From Lysobacteraceae bacterium (lineage in GTDB: Bacteria > Pseudomonadota > Gammaproteobacteria > Xanthomonadales > Rhodanobacteraceae): a DNA stretch of 64,000 bases. Below the pieces are notes generated by a model. That model searched no databases and was not told the DNA's origin. It saw only the letters and a list, made by a program, of their open reading frames with translations. This document shows, piece by piece, positions 18,572 through 26,073 of this stretch (within the stretch, counting starts at the first letter, position 1; each line of letters opens with the position of its first letter). Both the position numbers and the translations under genes were made by a program. The DNA lies in assembly GCA_004143945.1 (NCBI GenBank), contig SEHB01000006.1, positions 62,001 to 126,000 of the forward strand. The letters are read 5' to 3'.

Positions 18572-19426
18572 ATGCCGCTCTACGTTGACATCGATCCGAT
18601 CGCATTCTCCATCGGCCCGCTGCAGGTGCACTGGTACGGGATCATGTACCTGCTCGCGTTCGGCATCTGCTGGTGGCTCGGGCAGCGCCGGCGAGCGGCG
18701 GGCCGCCTGCCGGTCACGGCGGACCAGTTTTCCGACCTCGCGTTCTACCTGATGCTCGGCGTGATCCTCGGCGGCCGCATCGGCTACATGCTGTTCTACG
18801 ATGCGGCGCGGCTCGCCTCCAATCCGCTCAGCATCGTGCGTGTCTGGGAAGGCGGCATGTCCTTCCACGGTGGCCTGCTCGGCGTGCTCGCCGCGGGCTG
18901 GTTCTGGACGCGTCGGCACGCGATCCACTTCTTCGATGCGATCGACTTCGTCGCGCCGCTGGTTCCGATCGGCCTCGGCCTCGGTCGGCTCGGCAATTTC
19001 ATCGGCGGCGAGCTGTGGGGCCGGCACACCGATGCGCCCTGGGGCATGGTCTTCGCGCGCGCGCTCGATGCGCTCGGGAAGACGCCCGACGAACTGCGCG
19101 CGATGTACCTCGCGGGCCAGTTGTCGGGCGAGGCGCGGCATCCCTCGCAGCTCTACGAGTTCGCGCTCGAAGGCGTCGTGATGTTCGCGGTGCTCTGGTG
19201 GTATTCGCGCAAGCCGCGGCCGCGCTACGCGGTATCGGGCCTGTTCGCGCTGCTCTACGGCTTCTTCCGCTTCGCGGTCGAGTTCGTGCGCGAGCCGGAT
19301 GCCCAACTCGGCTACCTCGCGTTCGGCTGGCTCACGATGGGTCAGGTGCTCTCGCTGCCGCTGATGGCGGTGGGCGCTTTCCTGCTGTGGTGGTCGCGAA
19401 GGCGAGGGCTGAGGGCTGAGGGCTGA
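18572..19426 (+). CDS. lgt: Prolipoprotein diacylglyceryl transferase Lgt
   Basis: A 284-residue, seven-helix inner membrane enzyme that transfers diacylglycerol from phosphatidylglycerol to the lipobox cysteine of prolipoproteins. The signature [14 protein letters not shown] is intact, as are [20 protein letters not shown] (catalytic His) and HPSQLYEF. The upstream array leaves no ordinary ribosome binding site. The last codons (RRGLRAEG and stop) are written by three GAGGGCT heptamers, so the native C-terminus has been replaced or extended by the repeat. Confidence 0.95.
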   Translation: MPLYVDIDPIAFSIGPLQVHWYGIMYLLAFGICWWLGQRRRAAGRLPVTADQFSDLAFYLMLGVILGGRIGYMLFYDAARLASNPLSIVRVWEGGMSFHGGLLGVLAAGWFWTRRHAIHFFDAIDFVAPLVPIGLGLGRLGNFIGGELWGRHTDAPWGMVFARALDALGKTPDELRAMYLAGQLSGEARHPSQLYEFALEGVVMFAVLWWYSRKPRPRYAVSGLFALLYGFFRFAVEFVREPDAQLGYLAFGWLTMGQVLSLPLMAVGAFLLWWSRRRGLRAEG

Positions 19427-19428
19427 GG
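19404..19428. repeat. Heptamer array A2 (GAGGGCT, 3 units) forming the end of lgt
   Basis: Units at 19404, 19411 and 19418 followed by GAGGC. This is the reverse complement of array A1. The third unit provides the lgt TGA at 19424-19426. Read on this strand the heptamer meets TGA in every frame within 21 bases. Confidence 0.85.
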
Positions 19429-19458
19429 CATGGCCACGAACCATCGCGGGCGGGTTGC

Positions 19459-20253
19459 ATGAAGCAGTACATCGATCTCCTCCGGCACGTGCTCGAGCAC
19501 GGCACGGAGAAATCCGACCGCACGGGCACCGGCACGCGCAGCGTGTTCGGCTGGCAGATGCGCTTCGACCTCGCGCAGGGCTTTCCGCTCGTCACGACCA
19601 AGAAGCTGCACCTGAAGTCGATCGTGCACGAGCTGATCTGGTTCCTGCGCGGCGACACCAACATCGGTTATCTCAAGGACCATGGCGTCTCGATCTGGGA
19701 CGAGTGGGCGGATGCGGACGGCGAGCTCGGGCCGGTCTACGGCAAGCAGTGGCGTTCCTGGAGCTGCCCGGATGGCAGCGTAGTCGACCAGATCGCGTGG
19801 GTGCTCGGCGAAATCCGTCGCAACCCCGATTCCCGACGGCTCATCGTGAGTGCGTGGAACGTCGCCGACCTGCCGCGCATGGCGCTGCAACCCTGCCACA
19901 CGATGTTCCAGTTCTATGTCGCCGACGGGCGGCTTTCGTGCCAGCTCTACCAGCGCTCGGGCGACATCTTCCTCGGCGTGCCGTTCAATATCGCGAGCTA
20001 TGCGCTGCTGACGCAGATGGTCGCGCAGGTCAGCGGCTTGCAGCCTGGTGATTTCGTGCACACGCTCGGCGACGCGCACCTGTACACGAACCACTTCGAC
20101 CAGGCGCGCGAGCAGCTTGTGCGCGAGCCGCGACCGTTGCCGCGGCTCGTGCTGAATCCCGAAGTGCGCTCGCTGTTCGACTTCCGCTACGAGGATGTCG
20201 CGATCGAAGGCTACGCGCCGCACGCACCGATCAAGGCGCCCGTCGCCGTATGA
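19459..20253 (+). CDS. thyA: Thymidylate synthase ThyA
   Basis: A 264-residue enzyme with the same numbering as the E. coli protein: catalytic Cys146 in [10 protein letters not shown], Arg21 region DRTGTGT, the folate-binding [16 protein letters not shown] and the C-terminal APIKAPVAV. It converts dUMP to dTMP using methylene-tetrahydrofolate and releases dihydrofolate. It overlaps folA by 4 bases (ATGA), coupling dTMP synthesis to regeneration of tetrahydrofolate. Confidence 0.97.
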   Translation: MKQYIDLLRHVLEHGTEKSDRTGTGTRSVFGWQMRFDLAQGFPLVTTKKLHLKSIVHELIWFLRGDTNIGYLKDHGVSIWDEWADADGELGPVYGKQWRSWSCPDGSVVDQIAWVLGEIRRNPDSRRLIVSAWNVADLPRMALQPCHTMFQFYVADGRLSCQLYQRSGDIFLGVPFNIASYALLTQMVAQVSGLQPGDFVHTLGDAHLYTNHFDQAREQLVREPRPLPRLVLNPEVRSLFDFRYEDVAIEGYAPHAPIKAPVAV

Positions 20254-20741
20254 GGATCAGTCTCGTCGCCGCGCTCGACTCGGCCTTCGCGATCGGCCGC
20301 GCGGGCGAGATGCCGTGGCATCTCCCGGACGACCTCAGGCGCTTCAAGGCGCTGACGCTCGGCAAGCCGGTGCTGATGGGCCGCAAGACCGCGCACGCGA
20401 TCGGGCGCGCGCTGCCGGGGCGACGCAACCTCGTGCTGACGCGCGGCATGCACGCACCGTTCGATGGGCAGTGCGTGGTGCGGTCCGTCGACGAGGCGAT
20501 CGCGCTCGCGGGCGACGAGGATCTCGCGGTGATCGGTGGCGGTGAGGTGTATGCGCTGGCGCTGCCGCGCGCGAGCGTGATGCACCTGACCTGGGTCGAC
20601 ACGACGGTCGATGGCGCCGATGCGTGGTTTCCGCGCTTCGATCCGAACGAGTGGGCCGAGGTTGCGCGCGAGGAGCACGCGGCCGACGCGCGCCATGCGT
20701 TCGCGATGCGCTTCGTCGACTACCAGCGCGTCTCCCTGTAG
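20250..20741 (+). CDS. folA: Dihydrofolate reductase FolA
   Basis: A 163-residue chromosomal-type enzyme. [23 protein letters not shown] is the N-terminal strand and Met20-like loop, Asp27 ([10 protein letters not shown]) is the proton donor residue, [17 protein letters not shown] the NADPH motif and [12 protein letters not shown] the C-terminal glycine loop. It is translationally coupled to thyA. A single REP palindrome starts at its stop codon. Confidence 0.96.
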   Translation: MRISLVAALDSAFAIGRAGEMPWHLPDDLRRFKALTLGKPVLMGRKTAHAIGRALPGRRNLVLTRGMHAPFDGQCVVRSVDEAIALAGDEDLAVIGGGEVYALALPRASVMHLTWVDTTVDGADAWFPRFDPNEWAEVAREEHAADARHAFAMRFVDYQRVSL

Positions 20742-20764
20742 GAGCGGCGCAGCCGCGACCGTGC
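20740..20764. repeat. Single REP palindrome TAGGAGCGGC / GCCGCGACC
   Basis: TAGGAGCGGCGCAGCCGCGACC begins with the TAG stop of folA and sits between the convergent folA and apaH genes. It is the cleanest copy of the REP family seen at 4.2 and 13.3 kb and may protect the 3' end of the thyA-folA transcript. Confidence 0.65.
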
Positions 20765-20842
20765 TGTCGACGTTCGCGGCGGGGTCCGGTTTCGAATTCC
20801 CTGCTATCGCGTCGGCCACGGTGCCGCTGCGTCACCCGCGGC

Positions 20843-21691
20843 TCAGTCCATTTCCTTGCCGGGTGCAGGCTTGCGATCGGACTTGATCGTGACGTACTCG
20901 GGTTCTTCGGTGTCGAGGCGCAACGCGGTCAGCGCACCGCCCCAGACGCAGCCGGTGTCGATCGCGTGCACGCCGAGGCCGGCGAAGCGTCCGAGCGTCG
21001 ACCAGTGGCCGCACACCACCCGCAGGTCGCGCCTGACCTGGCCCGGGACCTCGTACCAGGGATACAGGCCCGGGCGCTGCGTGCCCGGTTCACCCTTGTC
21101 GCCGAATCCGATGCGCCCGCGCACGTCGCAATAGCGCATGCGCGTGAACACGTTGATCCCGGCGCGCCAGCGATCGATGCCGCGCAGCTTGGGCGTCCAC
21201 AGGTCCGGCTTGTTGCCGAACAGCTGCTTGAGCAGCCGGCGGCCACCGTCGCTTCGCAGCTTGTCCTCGATTTCGCGCGCGAGCTCCTCGGCCTGCTGCG
21301 TGGTCCAGCGCGGGAACAGGCCTGCGTGCACGAGCATGAACCCGAGCGTGCGATCGACATGCACGAGCTTCTGTCGCCGCATCCACGCGAGCAGTTCGTC
21401 GCGATCCGGCGCGAACAGGATCTCGCGCAGCTCCGGGTTCACGCGCGCCTGGTCCTCGCGCTTGCGCTCGGCGATCGCGAGCAGCGAGAGGTCGTGGTTG
21501 CCGAGCGCTACGATCGCGCGCTCGCCGAGGCCCTTGACCGTGCGCAGCACCGCGAGCGACTGGCCACCGCGATTGACGAGGTCGCCGCAGAACCACACGC
21601 GGTCGGTGGCCGGGTCGATGCGAAGCTTGTCGAGGAGTCGGACCAGTTCGTCGTGGCAGCCCTGGACGTCGCCGATGGCCCAGGTCGCCAT
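20843..21691 (-). CDS. apaH: Symmetrical bis(5'-nucleosyl)-tetraphosphatase ApaH
   Basis: A 282-residue metallophosphatase with GDVQGC, GDLVNRG and GNHD (metal site), plus LVHAGLFP and CGHWSTLGR. It splits Ap4A into two ADP and so limits a stress-linked dinucleotide; in E. coli it also acts as an RNA decapping enzyme. The last gene of the minus-strand lptD-surA-pdxA-rsmA-apaG-apaH run. Its ATG shares one base with the TGA of apaG. Confidence 0.95.
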   Translation of the reverse strand: MATWAIGDVQGCHDELVRLLDKLRIDPATDRVWFCGDLVNRGGQSLAVLRTVKGLGERAIVALGNHDLSLLAIAERKREDQARVNPELREILFAPDRDELLAWMRRQKLVHVDRTLGFMLVHAGLFPRWTTQQAEELAREIEDKLRSDGGRRLLKQLFGNKPDLWTPKLRGIDRWRAGINVFTRMRYCDVRGRIGFGDKGEPGTQRPGLYPWYEVPGQVRRDLRVVCGHWSTLGRFAGLGVHAIDTGCVWGGALTALRLDTEEPEYVTIKSDRKPAPGKEMD

Positions 21692-22074
21692 CAGTGCAGC
21701 GTCCGCGGCGTGGACAGGACGAAGGCCGGGATGTAGGCGTCGAAACGCGTGCCGTCGTCGGCGACCATCTCGTAGCTGCCGCGCATCGTGCCGAGCGAGG
21801 TTTCGATCACCGCGCCCGAGGTGTACTCGAAGTCGTCGCCCGGGCGAACCCAGGGCTGTTCGCCGACCACGCCGTCGCCGTGCACTTCACGCACCTTGCC
21901 GTTGTCGTCGGTGATCACCCAGTGGCGGGAAAGCAGGCGCGCGCCGACGGTGCCCTCGTTGACGATCGTGATCGTGTAGGAGAATGCATAGCGATTGTCC
22001 GCCGGCGCCGACTGGTCGTCGAGGAAGCGGGTATTGACCGAGATCGTGATGTCGTAGGGCTTCTTGCCGCTCAT
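21691..22074 (-). CDS. apaG: ApaG / DUF525 protein
   Basis: A 127-residue single-domain beta-sandwich protein (fibronectin-III-like), with RYAFSYTITIVNEG, LLSRHWVITD, GEQPWVRPGDDFEYTSG and GTMRGSYEMV, all conserved in ApaG. Biochemical role unsettled; the family binds pyrophosphate-containing ligands and homologous domains occur in F-box proteins. It overlaps rsmA by 4 bases and apaH by 1 base. Confidence 0.95.
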   Translation of the reverse strand: MSGKKPYDITISVNTRFLDDQSAPADNRYAFSYTITIVNEGTVGARLLSRHWVITDDNGKVREVHGDGVVGEQPWVRPGDDFEYTSGAVIETSLGTMRGSYEMVADDGTRFDAYIPAFVLSTPRTLH

Positions 22075-22883
22075 GGGCGCGGATTTTCCGGGACACGGGC
22101 CGCCGCGGCAAGCGCGACGAACGCGGCCGGCTCCAGTTGTTCCGCGCGCTTGCGCGGGTCGATGCCCGCGGCTGCGATGCGATCGGCGTCGAGCAGGCCA
22201 TGCAGTGCGTTCGCCAGCGTCTTGCGGCGCTGCCCGAATGCGGCCCTGACGATGTCCGCGACCGGCCCGTCGCGTTCGCCGGGACGCTCGGCGCGCGGCC
22301 GCGGCAGCAGGCGCACGACCGCCGAATCGACCTTCGGCGGCGGCCGGAACGCGCCGGGCGGCACCTCGATCAGCGGCTCGACACGGCAGGCGAGCTGCAG
22401 CATCACCGAGAGGCGGCCGTAGACCTTGCTGCCGGGCGCCGCGGCCATGCGCTCGACGACTTCCTTCTGCAGCATGAAGTGCATGTCGCGGATCGCATCG
22501 AGATGGTCGATGCAGTGGAACAGGATCGGCGAGGAAATGTTGTAGGGCAGGTTGCCGACGACGCGCAGCGCATCGCCGCGCGCGAGCGCGGTGAAGTCGA
22601 CGCCGAGCACGTCGGCGTTGACGATCTCGAGCTCGCCGAGGTGCTCGGCGGCGGCACGCAGGCGCGGCACCAGGTCGCGATCGAGCTCGATCACGCTCAT
22701 GCGCCCGAGCGCGCGCAGCAAGGGCAGGGTCAGTGCGCCGTCGCCGGGTCCGATCTCGACGACGCGATCGCCCGGGCGCGGCGCGATGGCCTGCACGATG
22801 CGCTGCAGGATCGTCGCGTCATGCAGGAAATGCTGGCCGAAGCGCTTCTTGTGGACGTGGCGGTCGGGGGAGGGCGTGGGCAT
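22071..22883 (-). CDS. rsmA: 16S rRNA (adenine1518/1519-N6) dimethyltransferase RsmA (KsgA)
   Basis: A 270-residue enzyme with KKRFGQHFLHD, the SAM loop VVEIGPGDGALT, VIELDRDL and the catalytic NLPYNISSPILFH. It dimethylates two adenines in helix 45 during late 30S assembly. ATG 22883 gives the usual family length; an in-frame ATG at 22922 would add 13 unusual residues. In contrast to the usual order, 658 bases of repeats separate it from pdxA, so it may need its own promoter. Confidence 0.94.
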   Translation of the reverse strand: MPTPSPDRHVHKKRFGQHFLHDATILQRIVQAIAPRPGDRVVEIGPGDGALTLPLLRALGRMSVIELDRDLVPRLRAAAEHLGELEIVNADVLGVDFTALARGDALRVVGNLPYNISSPILFHCIDHLDAIRDMHFMLQKEVVERMAAAPGSKVYGRLSVMLQLACRVEPLIEVPPGAFRPPPKVDSAVVRLLPRPRAERPGERDGPVADIVRAAFGQRRKTLANALHGLLDADRIAAAGIDPRKRAEQLEPAAFVALAAAARVPENPRP

Positions 22884-23075
22884 CGGTACATCGTAGCGGA
22901 TGGGGTTGGTGTTTCGCTTCATCGCAGGATCCGGTGGGCGCTTGAGATCGAGCTGCGATCGGGCCGCTTCCGGAGATCCGACTCCATTGCTTGCGGGCTC
23001 TGCAGACTTTTGATCGGCTCATTCGAGTGGACCGACTCGCGTCCCTGCGCGTTTCGCCCGCATCCCTGCGGGCGA

Positions 23076-23106
23076 GTGACTTTCTCTTTGCGAAAGAGAA
23101 AGTCAC
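23076..23106. repeat. Perfect 14-bp stem, 3-base loop palindrome
   Basis: Arm GTGACTTTCTCTTT (23076-23089), loop GCG, arm AAAGAGAAAGTCAC (23093-23106). It is followed by CAAAGAGGAACC. The element resembles the GTGACTTTCTTTTG...CAAAAGAAAGTCAC motif that recurs between genes in Xanthomonadales, recalled from memory. Its low GC content contrasts with its surroundings. Confidence 0.8.
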
Positions 23107-23276
23107 CAAAGAGGAACCTCCCCCGCAGCGCCGCCCACCGGGCCTTCGGCCCGGCGGGTGCGTGGACGACGGCCGGGGTTCGCTGACAGCACATTCCTGT
23201 GCTGACAGCGAACGCGGCGCGATCCCTCGCGCCGCCCCTGCGGGCTGTTCCGTCCGCCGTCCACCGGCGCTGAAGT

Positions 23277-23405
23277 GGGAACGGCAACGGCAGCGCGCCG
23301 CGCGCGCCAGGGCAACAGGCAGAACAACAGACAGAACAGCAAAACAGAGCAGCAGACAGAACAGCAGACAGAACAGCAGCCAAGGCAGCAGCCAAAGCGG
23401 CAGCC
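23277..23405 (-). terminator. Possible Rho-utilisation tract downstream of pdxA (A-free on the transcribed strand)
   Basis: 129 bases without T on the plus strand, rich in CAGACAGAACAG-like words. A minus-strand transcript leaving pdxA (stop 23542) would contain an A-free, pyrimidine-rich CUGUUCUGUCUG stretch with little pairing potential, as Rho loading sites have. A similar tract follows tamB (35129-35199). This is inference from composition only. Confidence 0.3.
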
Positions 23406-23436
23406 TGAGCGGCAGCTCGCGACAGCTTCGGGTTCT

Positions 23437-23499
23437 TGTGGGAGGGGCTTCAGCCCCGATGGGACGCGCGAAGAACTCGGGACTGAAGTCCCTCCCACA
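23437..23499. repeat. REP pair TGTGGGAGGGGCTTCAGCCC / GGGACTGAAGTCCCTCCCACA
   Basis: Left copy 23437-23459 and inverted right copy 23477-23499, each itself a short hairpin (GGGGCTTCAGCCCC; GGGACTGAAGTCCC). This second REP family differs from the GAGCGGC family and lies 43 bases downstream of the pdxA stop. Confidence 0.75.
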
Positions 23500-23541
23500 C
23501 GAGACGCGCTTCGATGTGCAGGGGTGCGCGCGATTCCGTCG

Positions 23542-24561
23542 TCAGCGCCGCTGCGCGAGTTCGAGTGCGAGCTGCGCGGCCGCGATCATGCTGCCTGCAT
23601 CGGCGATGCCTCGTCCGGCGACGTCGAGCGCGGTGCCGTGGTCGACCGACGTGCGGATCCACGGCAGGCCGAGCGTGACGTTTACGGCGTGGCCGAAGCC
23701 CGCGTGCTTGAGCACGGGCAGGCCCTGGTCGTGGTACATCGCGAGCACCGCGTCGTAGCGCGCGAGGCGCGCGGGCACGAACGCGGTGTCCGCCGCGAGC
23801 GGCCCTTCGATGTCGCGGCCGGCGGCGCGCAGCTGCGCGATCGCGGGCGCGATCTCTTCGATTTCCTCGCGCCCGAGGTGGCCGCCTTCGCCTGCGTGCG
23901 GATTGAGTCCGAGCACGGCGACGCGCGGGGTCGCGATGCCGAATCGATCCGCCAACCCGTCGCAGAGGATCGCGAGGCAGCGCGCGACGCCTGCACGCGT
24001 GATCGCGTCGGGCACCGCGGACAGCGCGAGGTGGGTGGTCGCGAGCGCGACGCGCAGCGCTCGCGAGTCGGCTCCGCGCGCGGGCGCGACCAGCATCATC
24101 ACCACGTCGCTGGCGGCGCGCGCGGCGAAGAACTCGGTGTGGCCGGTGAACGCGATCCCTGCATCGTTGATGACGCCCTTGTGCAGCGGCGCGGTCACGA
24201 TCGCGTCGAACTCGCCGCTGCCGGCGCCATCGGCGGCGCGCGCGAGCATGTCGACGACCCAGCGCGCATTGCGCGGATCGAGCCGGCCAGGTATGACCGC
24301 TTGCGCCAATGCGAACGGAAGCACGCGCAATTCGCCCGTGGCGCGTGCCGTGACGCACTCATCCGGATCGTAGGTGCGAAGCTGCAACCCGATGCGCGCG
24401 GAACGCGCGGCATCCTCGATGAGCGCGGGATCGACGATCGCCACGAGATCGGCCTGGATCGGCGTCGCTGCAAGCCGCGCGAGCAGTTCGGGGCCGATGC
24501 CCGCGGGCTCGCCCGCGGTCAGGGCGAGGCGCGGCAGCGGTCGCGTCGGCACGTGCGACAT
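23542..24561 (-). CDS. pdxA: 4-hydroxythreonine-4-phosphate dehydrogenase PdxA
   Basis: A 339-residue enzyme of pyridoxal phosphate synthesis. TAGEPAGIGPEL, TAPLHKGVIN, FTGHTEFFA, GLNPHAGEGGHLGREE and MYHDQGLPVLKH contain the metal-binding and substrate residues. It oxidises 4-phosphohydroxy-L-threonine with NAD. It lies 60 bases after surA, as in E. coli. The stop is followed by repeat elements rather than by rsmA. Confidence 0.96.
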   Translation of the reverse strand: MSHVPTRPLPRLALTAGEPAGIGPELLARLAATPIQADLVAIVDPALIEDAARSARIGLQLRTYDPDECVTARATGELRVLPFALAQAVIPGRLDPRNARWVVDMLARAADGAGSGEFDAIVTAPLHKGVINDAGIAFTGHTEFFAARAASDVVMMLVAPARGADSRALRVALATTHLALSAVPDAITRAGVARCLAILCDGLADRFGIATPRVAVLGLNPHAGEGGHLGREEIEEIAPAIAQLRAAGRDIEGPLAADTAFVPARLARYDAVLAMYHDQGLPVLKHAGFGHAVNVTLGLPWIRTSVDHGTALDVAGRGIADAGSMIAAAQLALELAQRR

Positions 24562-24621
24562 GACGAGTCCCGTTCGCGGCGAGGATGCCCGCGTGCCGCG
24601 CGATGCGCGGCACGCGTGGCG

Positions 24622-25953
24622 TCAGGGCGTGCCGCCGCCCGTGGACGAGGTGTCCTCGGCGCCGGGCAGGCGGATCTCGACGTAGGCCTCGCTGCGCATC
24701 TGGCGCAGGAAACTCTCGTATTCGTCCTCGGCCTTGCGCTGGAACAGGATGTTGCGCGCTTCCTCGCGCTGCATTTCGCCGGCCTTGTCGGTGTTGCGCA
24801 CCTCGTCGAGCTTGACGATGTGCCAACCGACGTTGGTACGGAATGGCTGGGAGACCTCGCCCGGCGAGAGCGACTTCACCGCTTCACCGACGCCGGCCCC
24901 GTAGGAGTCGACCGGGAACCAGCCGAGGTCGCCGCCGAGCGCCTTGGTGGTGTCGTCGTCGGAGGTTTCGCGTGCGACGGCTTCGAAGTCTTCTCCGCCG
25001 GCCACGCGTGCGCGCACGGTGTCGATCTTCGCGCGCGCCTTCGCGTCGTCGTTGAGTTCGTCGATCCTGGCGAGGATGTGGCGCGCCTTGTACTCGGTGA
25101 CGAGCTTCTCGCCGCCGGCTCCGCCGTCGCGCTTGCCGATGAGTTTGATCAGGTGGAAGCCGTTCGGCCCGCGGATCGGGGCCGAGACGCCGCCCTCGGG
25201 CAGCGCGTCGGCGGCTTCGACCAGCGGGGGCGGCAATTCGTTGCGGTTGCGCCAGCCGAGGTCGCCGCCCTGCAACGCGTTGTCCGCGTTCGAGTAGCGG
25301 ATCGCCGCCGCGGTGAAGTCCATGCCCGCATCGATCTGCTGCTTGGCCTCGGTCGCCTTCGCGTGCGCCTCGTCGACCTGCTCGGGCGTCGCGCCGTCGG
25401 GCAGCCCGACGAGGATGTAACCGATATGGAGTTGCCCCTGGTTCAACTTGCCGTTGCGCACGAGGCTGTCGATTTCCGCGTCGCTGACCTGTACGCGACT
25501 CTGCGCGATGCGCTGGCGCAAGCGCTGCACGACCACCTGCTCGGCGACGTCCTCCCTGAAACGGTTGAAGTCGATGCCCTGGCTCTCGATCGCGCCGCGC
25601 AGCTGGCTGAGCTCCATGTTGTTCTGGCGCGCGATCTGCGTCATCGCCTGGTCGACGTCCGCATCGGAGACCTTGACGCCCGAGGTCGCGGCGCGCGCGA
25701 TCTGCAGTTTCTGCACGATCAGGCGGCTCAGCAGCTGGCGCTCGAGCACGTCGCGCGGCGGCAGCTGCGAAGGGTTGCTCGCGTACTGCGTGGTGACCGC
25801 GTTGACCTGGCTGTCGAGTTCGCTTTGCAGCACGACGTCCTCGTCGACGACGGCGACGATGCGGTCGAGCGGTTGGATGGCAGGCTGCGCGTCGGCGCGG
25901 GGAACGGCGACGGTGGCGAGCAGCGCGAAGGCGAGGGCGGAGAGGATCTTCAT
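24622..25953 (-). CDS. surA: Periplasmic chaperone / peptidyl-prolyl isomerase SurA
   Basis: A 443-residue protein: signal peptide (1-22, ending ADA), N-terminal chaperone domain starting LDRIVAVVDEDVVLQSELD, first parvulin domain at about 175-275 (GYILVGLPDG...GGDLGWRNRNELP), second at about 288-390 (YKARHILARI...GGDLGWFPVDSYG) and a C-terminal helix. It escorts outer membrane proteins, including LptD, to the BAM complex; its gene follows lptD by 120 bases. The Ser/Thr/Gly-rich C-terminal tail is short. Confidence 0.95.
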   Translation of the reverse strand: MKILSALAFALLATVAVPRADAQPAIQPLDRIVAVVDEDVVLQSELDSQVNAVTTQYASNPSQLPPRDVLERQLLSRLIVQKLQIARAATSGVKVSDADVDQAMTQIARQNNMELSQLRGAIESQGIDFNRFREDVAEQVVVQRLRQRIAQSRVQVSDAEIDSLVRNGKLNQGQLHIGYILVGLPDGATPEQVDEAHAKATEAKQQIDAGMDFTAAAIRYSNADNALQGGDLGWRNRNELPPPLVEAADALPEGGVSAPIRGPNGFHLIKLIGKRDGGAGGEKLVTEYKARHILARIDELNDDAKARAKIDTVRARVAGGEDFEAVARETSDDDTTKALGGDLGWFPVDSYGAGVGEAVKSLSPGEVSQPFRTNVGWHIVKLDEVRNTDKAGEMQREEARNILFQRKAEDEYESFLRQMRSEAYVEIRLPGAEDTSSTGGGTP

Positions 25954-26073
25954 CGGTTTTCCGTAGTGCCGGTGGCCCGGTTCAGGTACGACAGGAGAGC
26001 GCGGCTGCAGGCGGCGCGGCAGGTGCCTGCGCCGGCGCGGAACGGCGAATGCAGGCCGCAGAGTCCGCGTGTG

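Larger units (their letters stand above)
22884..23541. other. 658-base repeat-rich island splitting pdxA from rsmA
   Basis: No convincing gene. Contents in order: unremarkable sequence to 23040; a GGGCGAG-bounded block with a perfect long hairpin (23076-23106); a GC-rich part with short inverted repeats (CGGGCCTTCGGCCCG near 23140, GACAGCACATTCCTGTGCTGTC-like near 23185-23210); a 129-base tract without T (23277-23405); and a REP pair (23437-23499). Short open frames here are low-complexity and not conserved to my knowledge. Confidence 0.8.

Noticed and set aside
22919-23395. Short open frames in the repeat island (for example one ending in RKEKVTRPQG)
   Set aside because: They are formed by the palindrome and GC-rich repeats, are low-complexity, and have no ribosome binding site.
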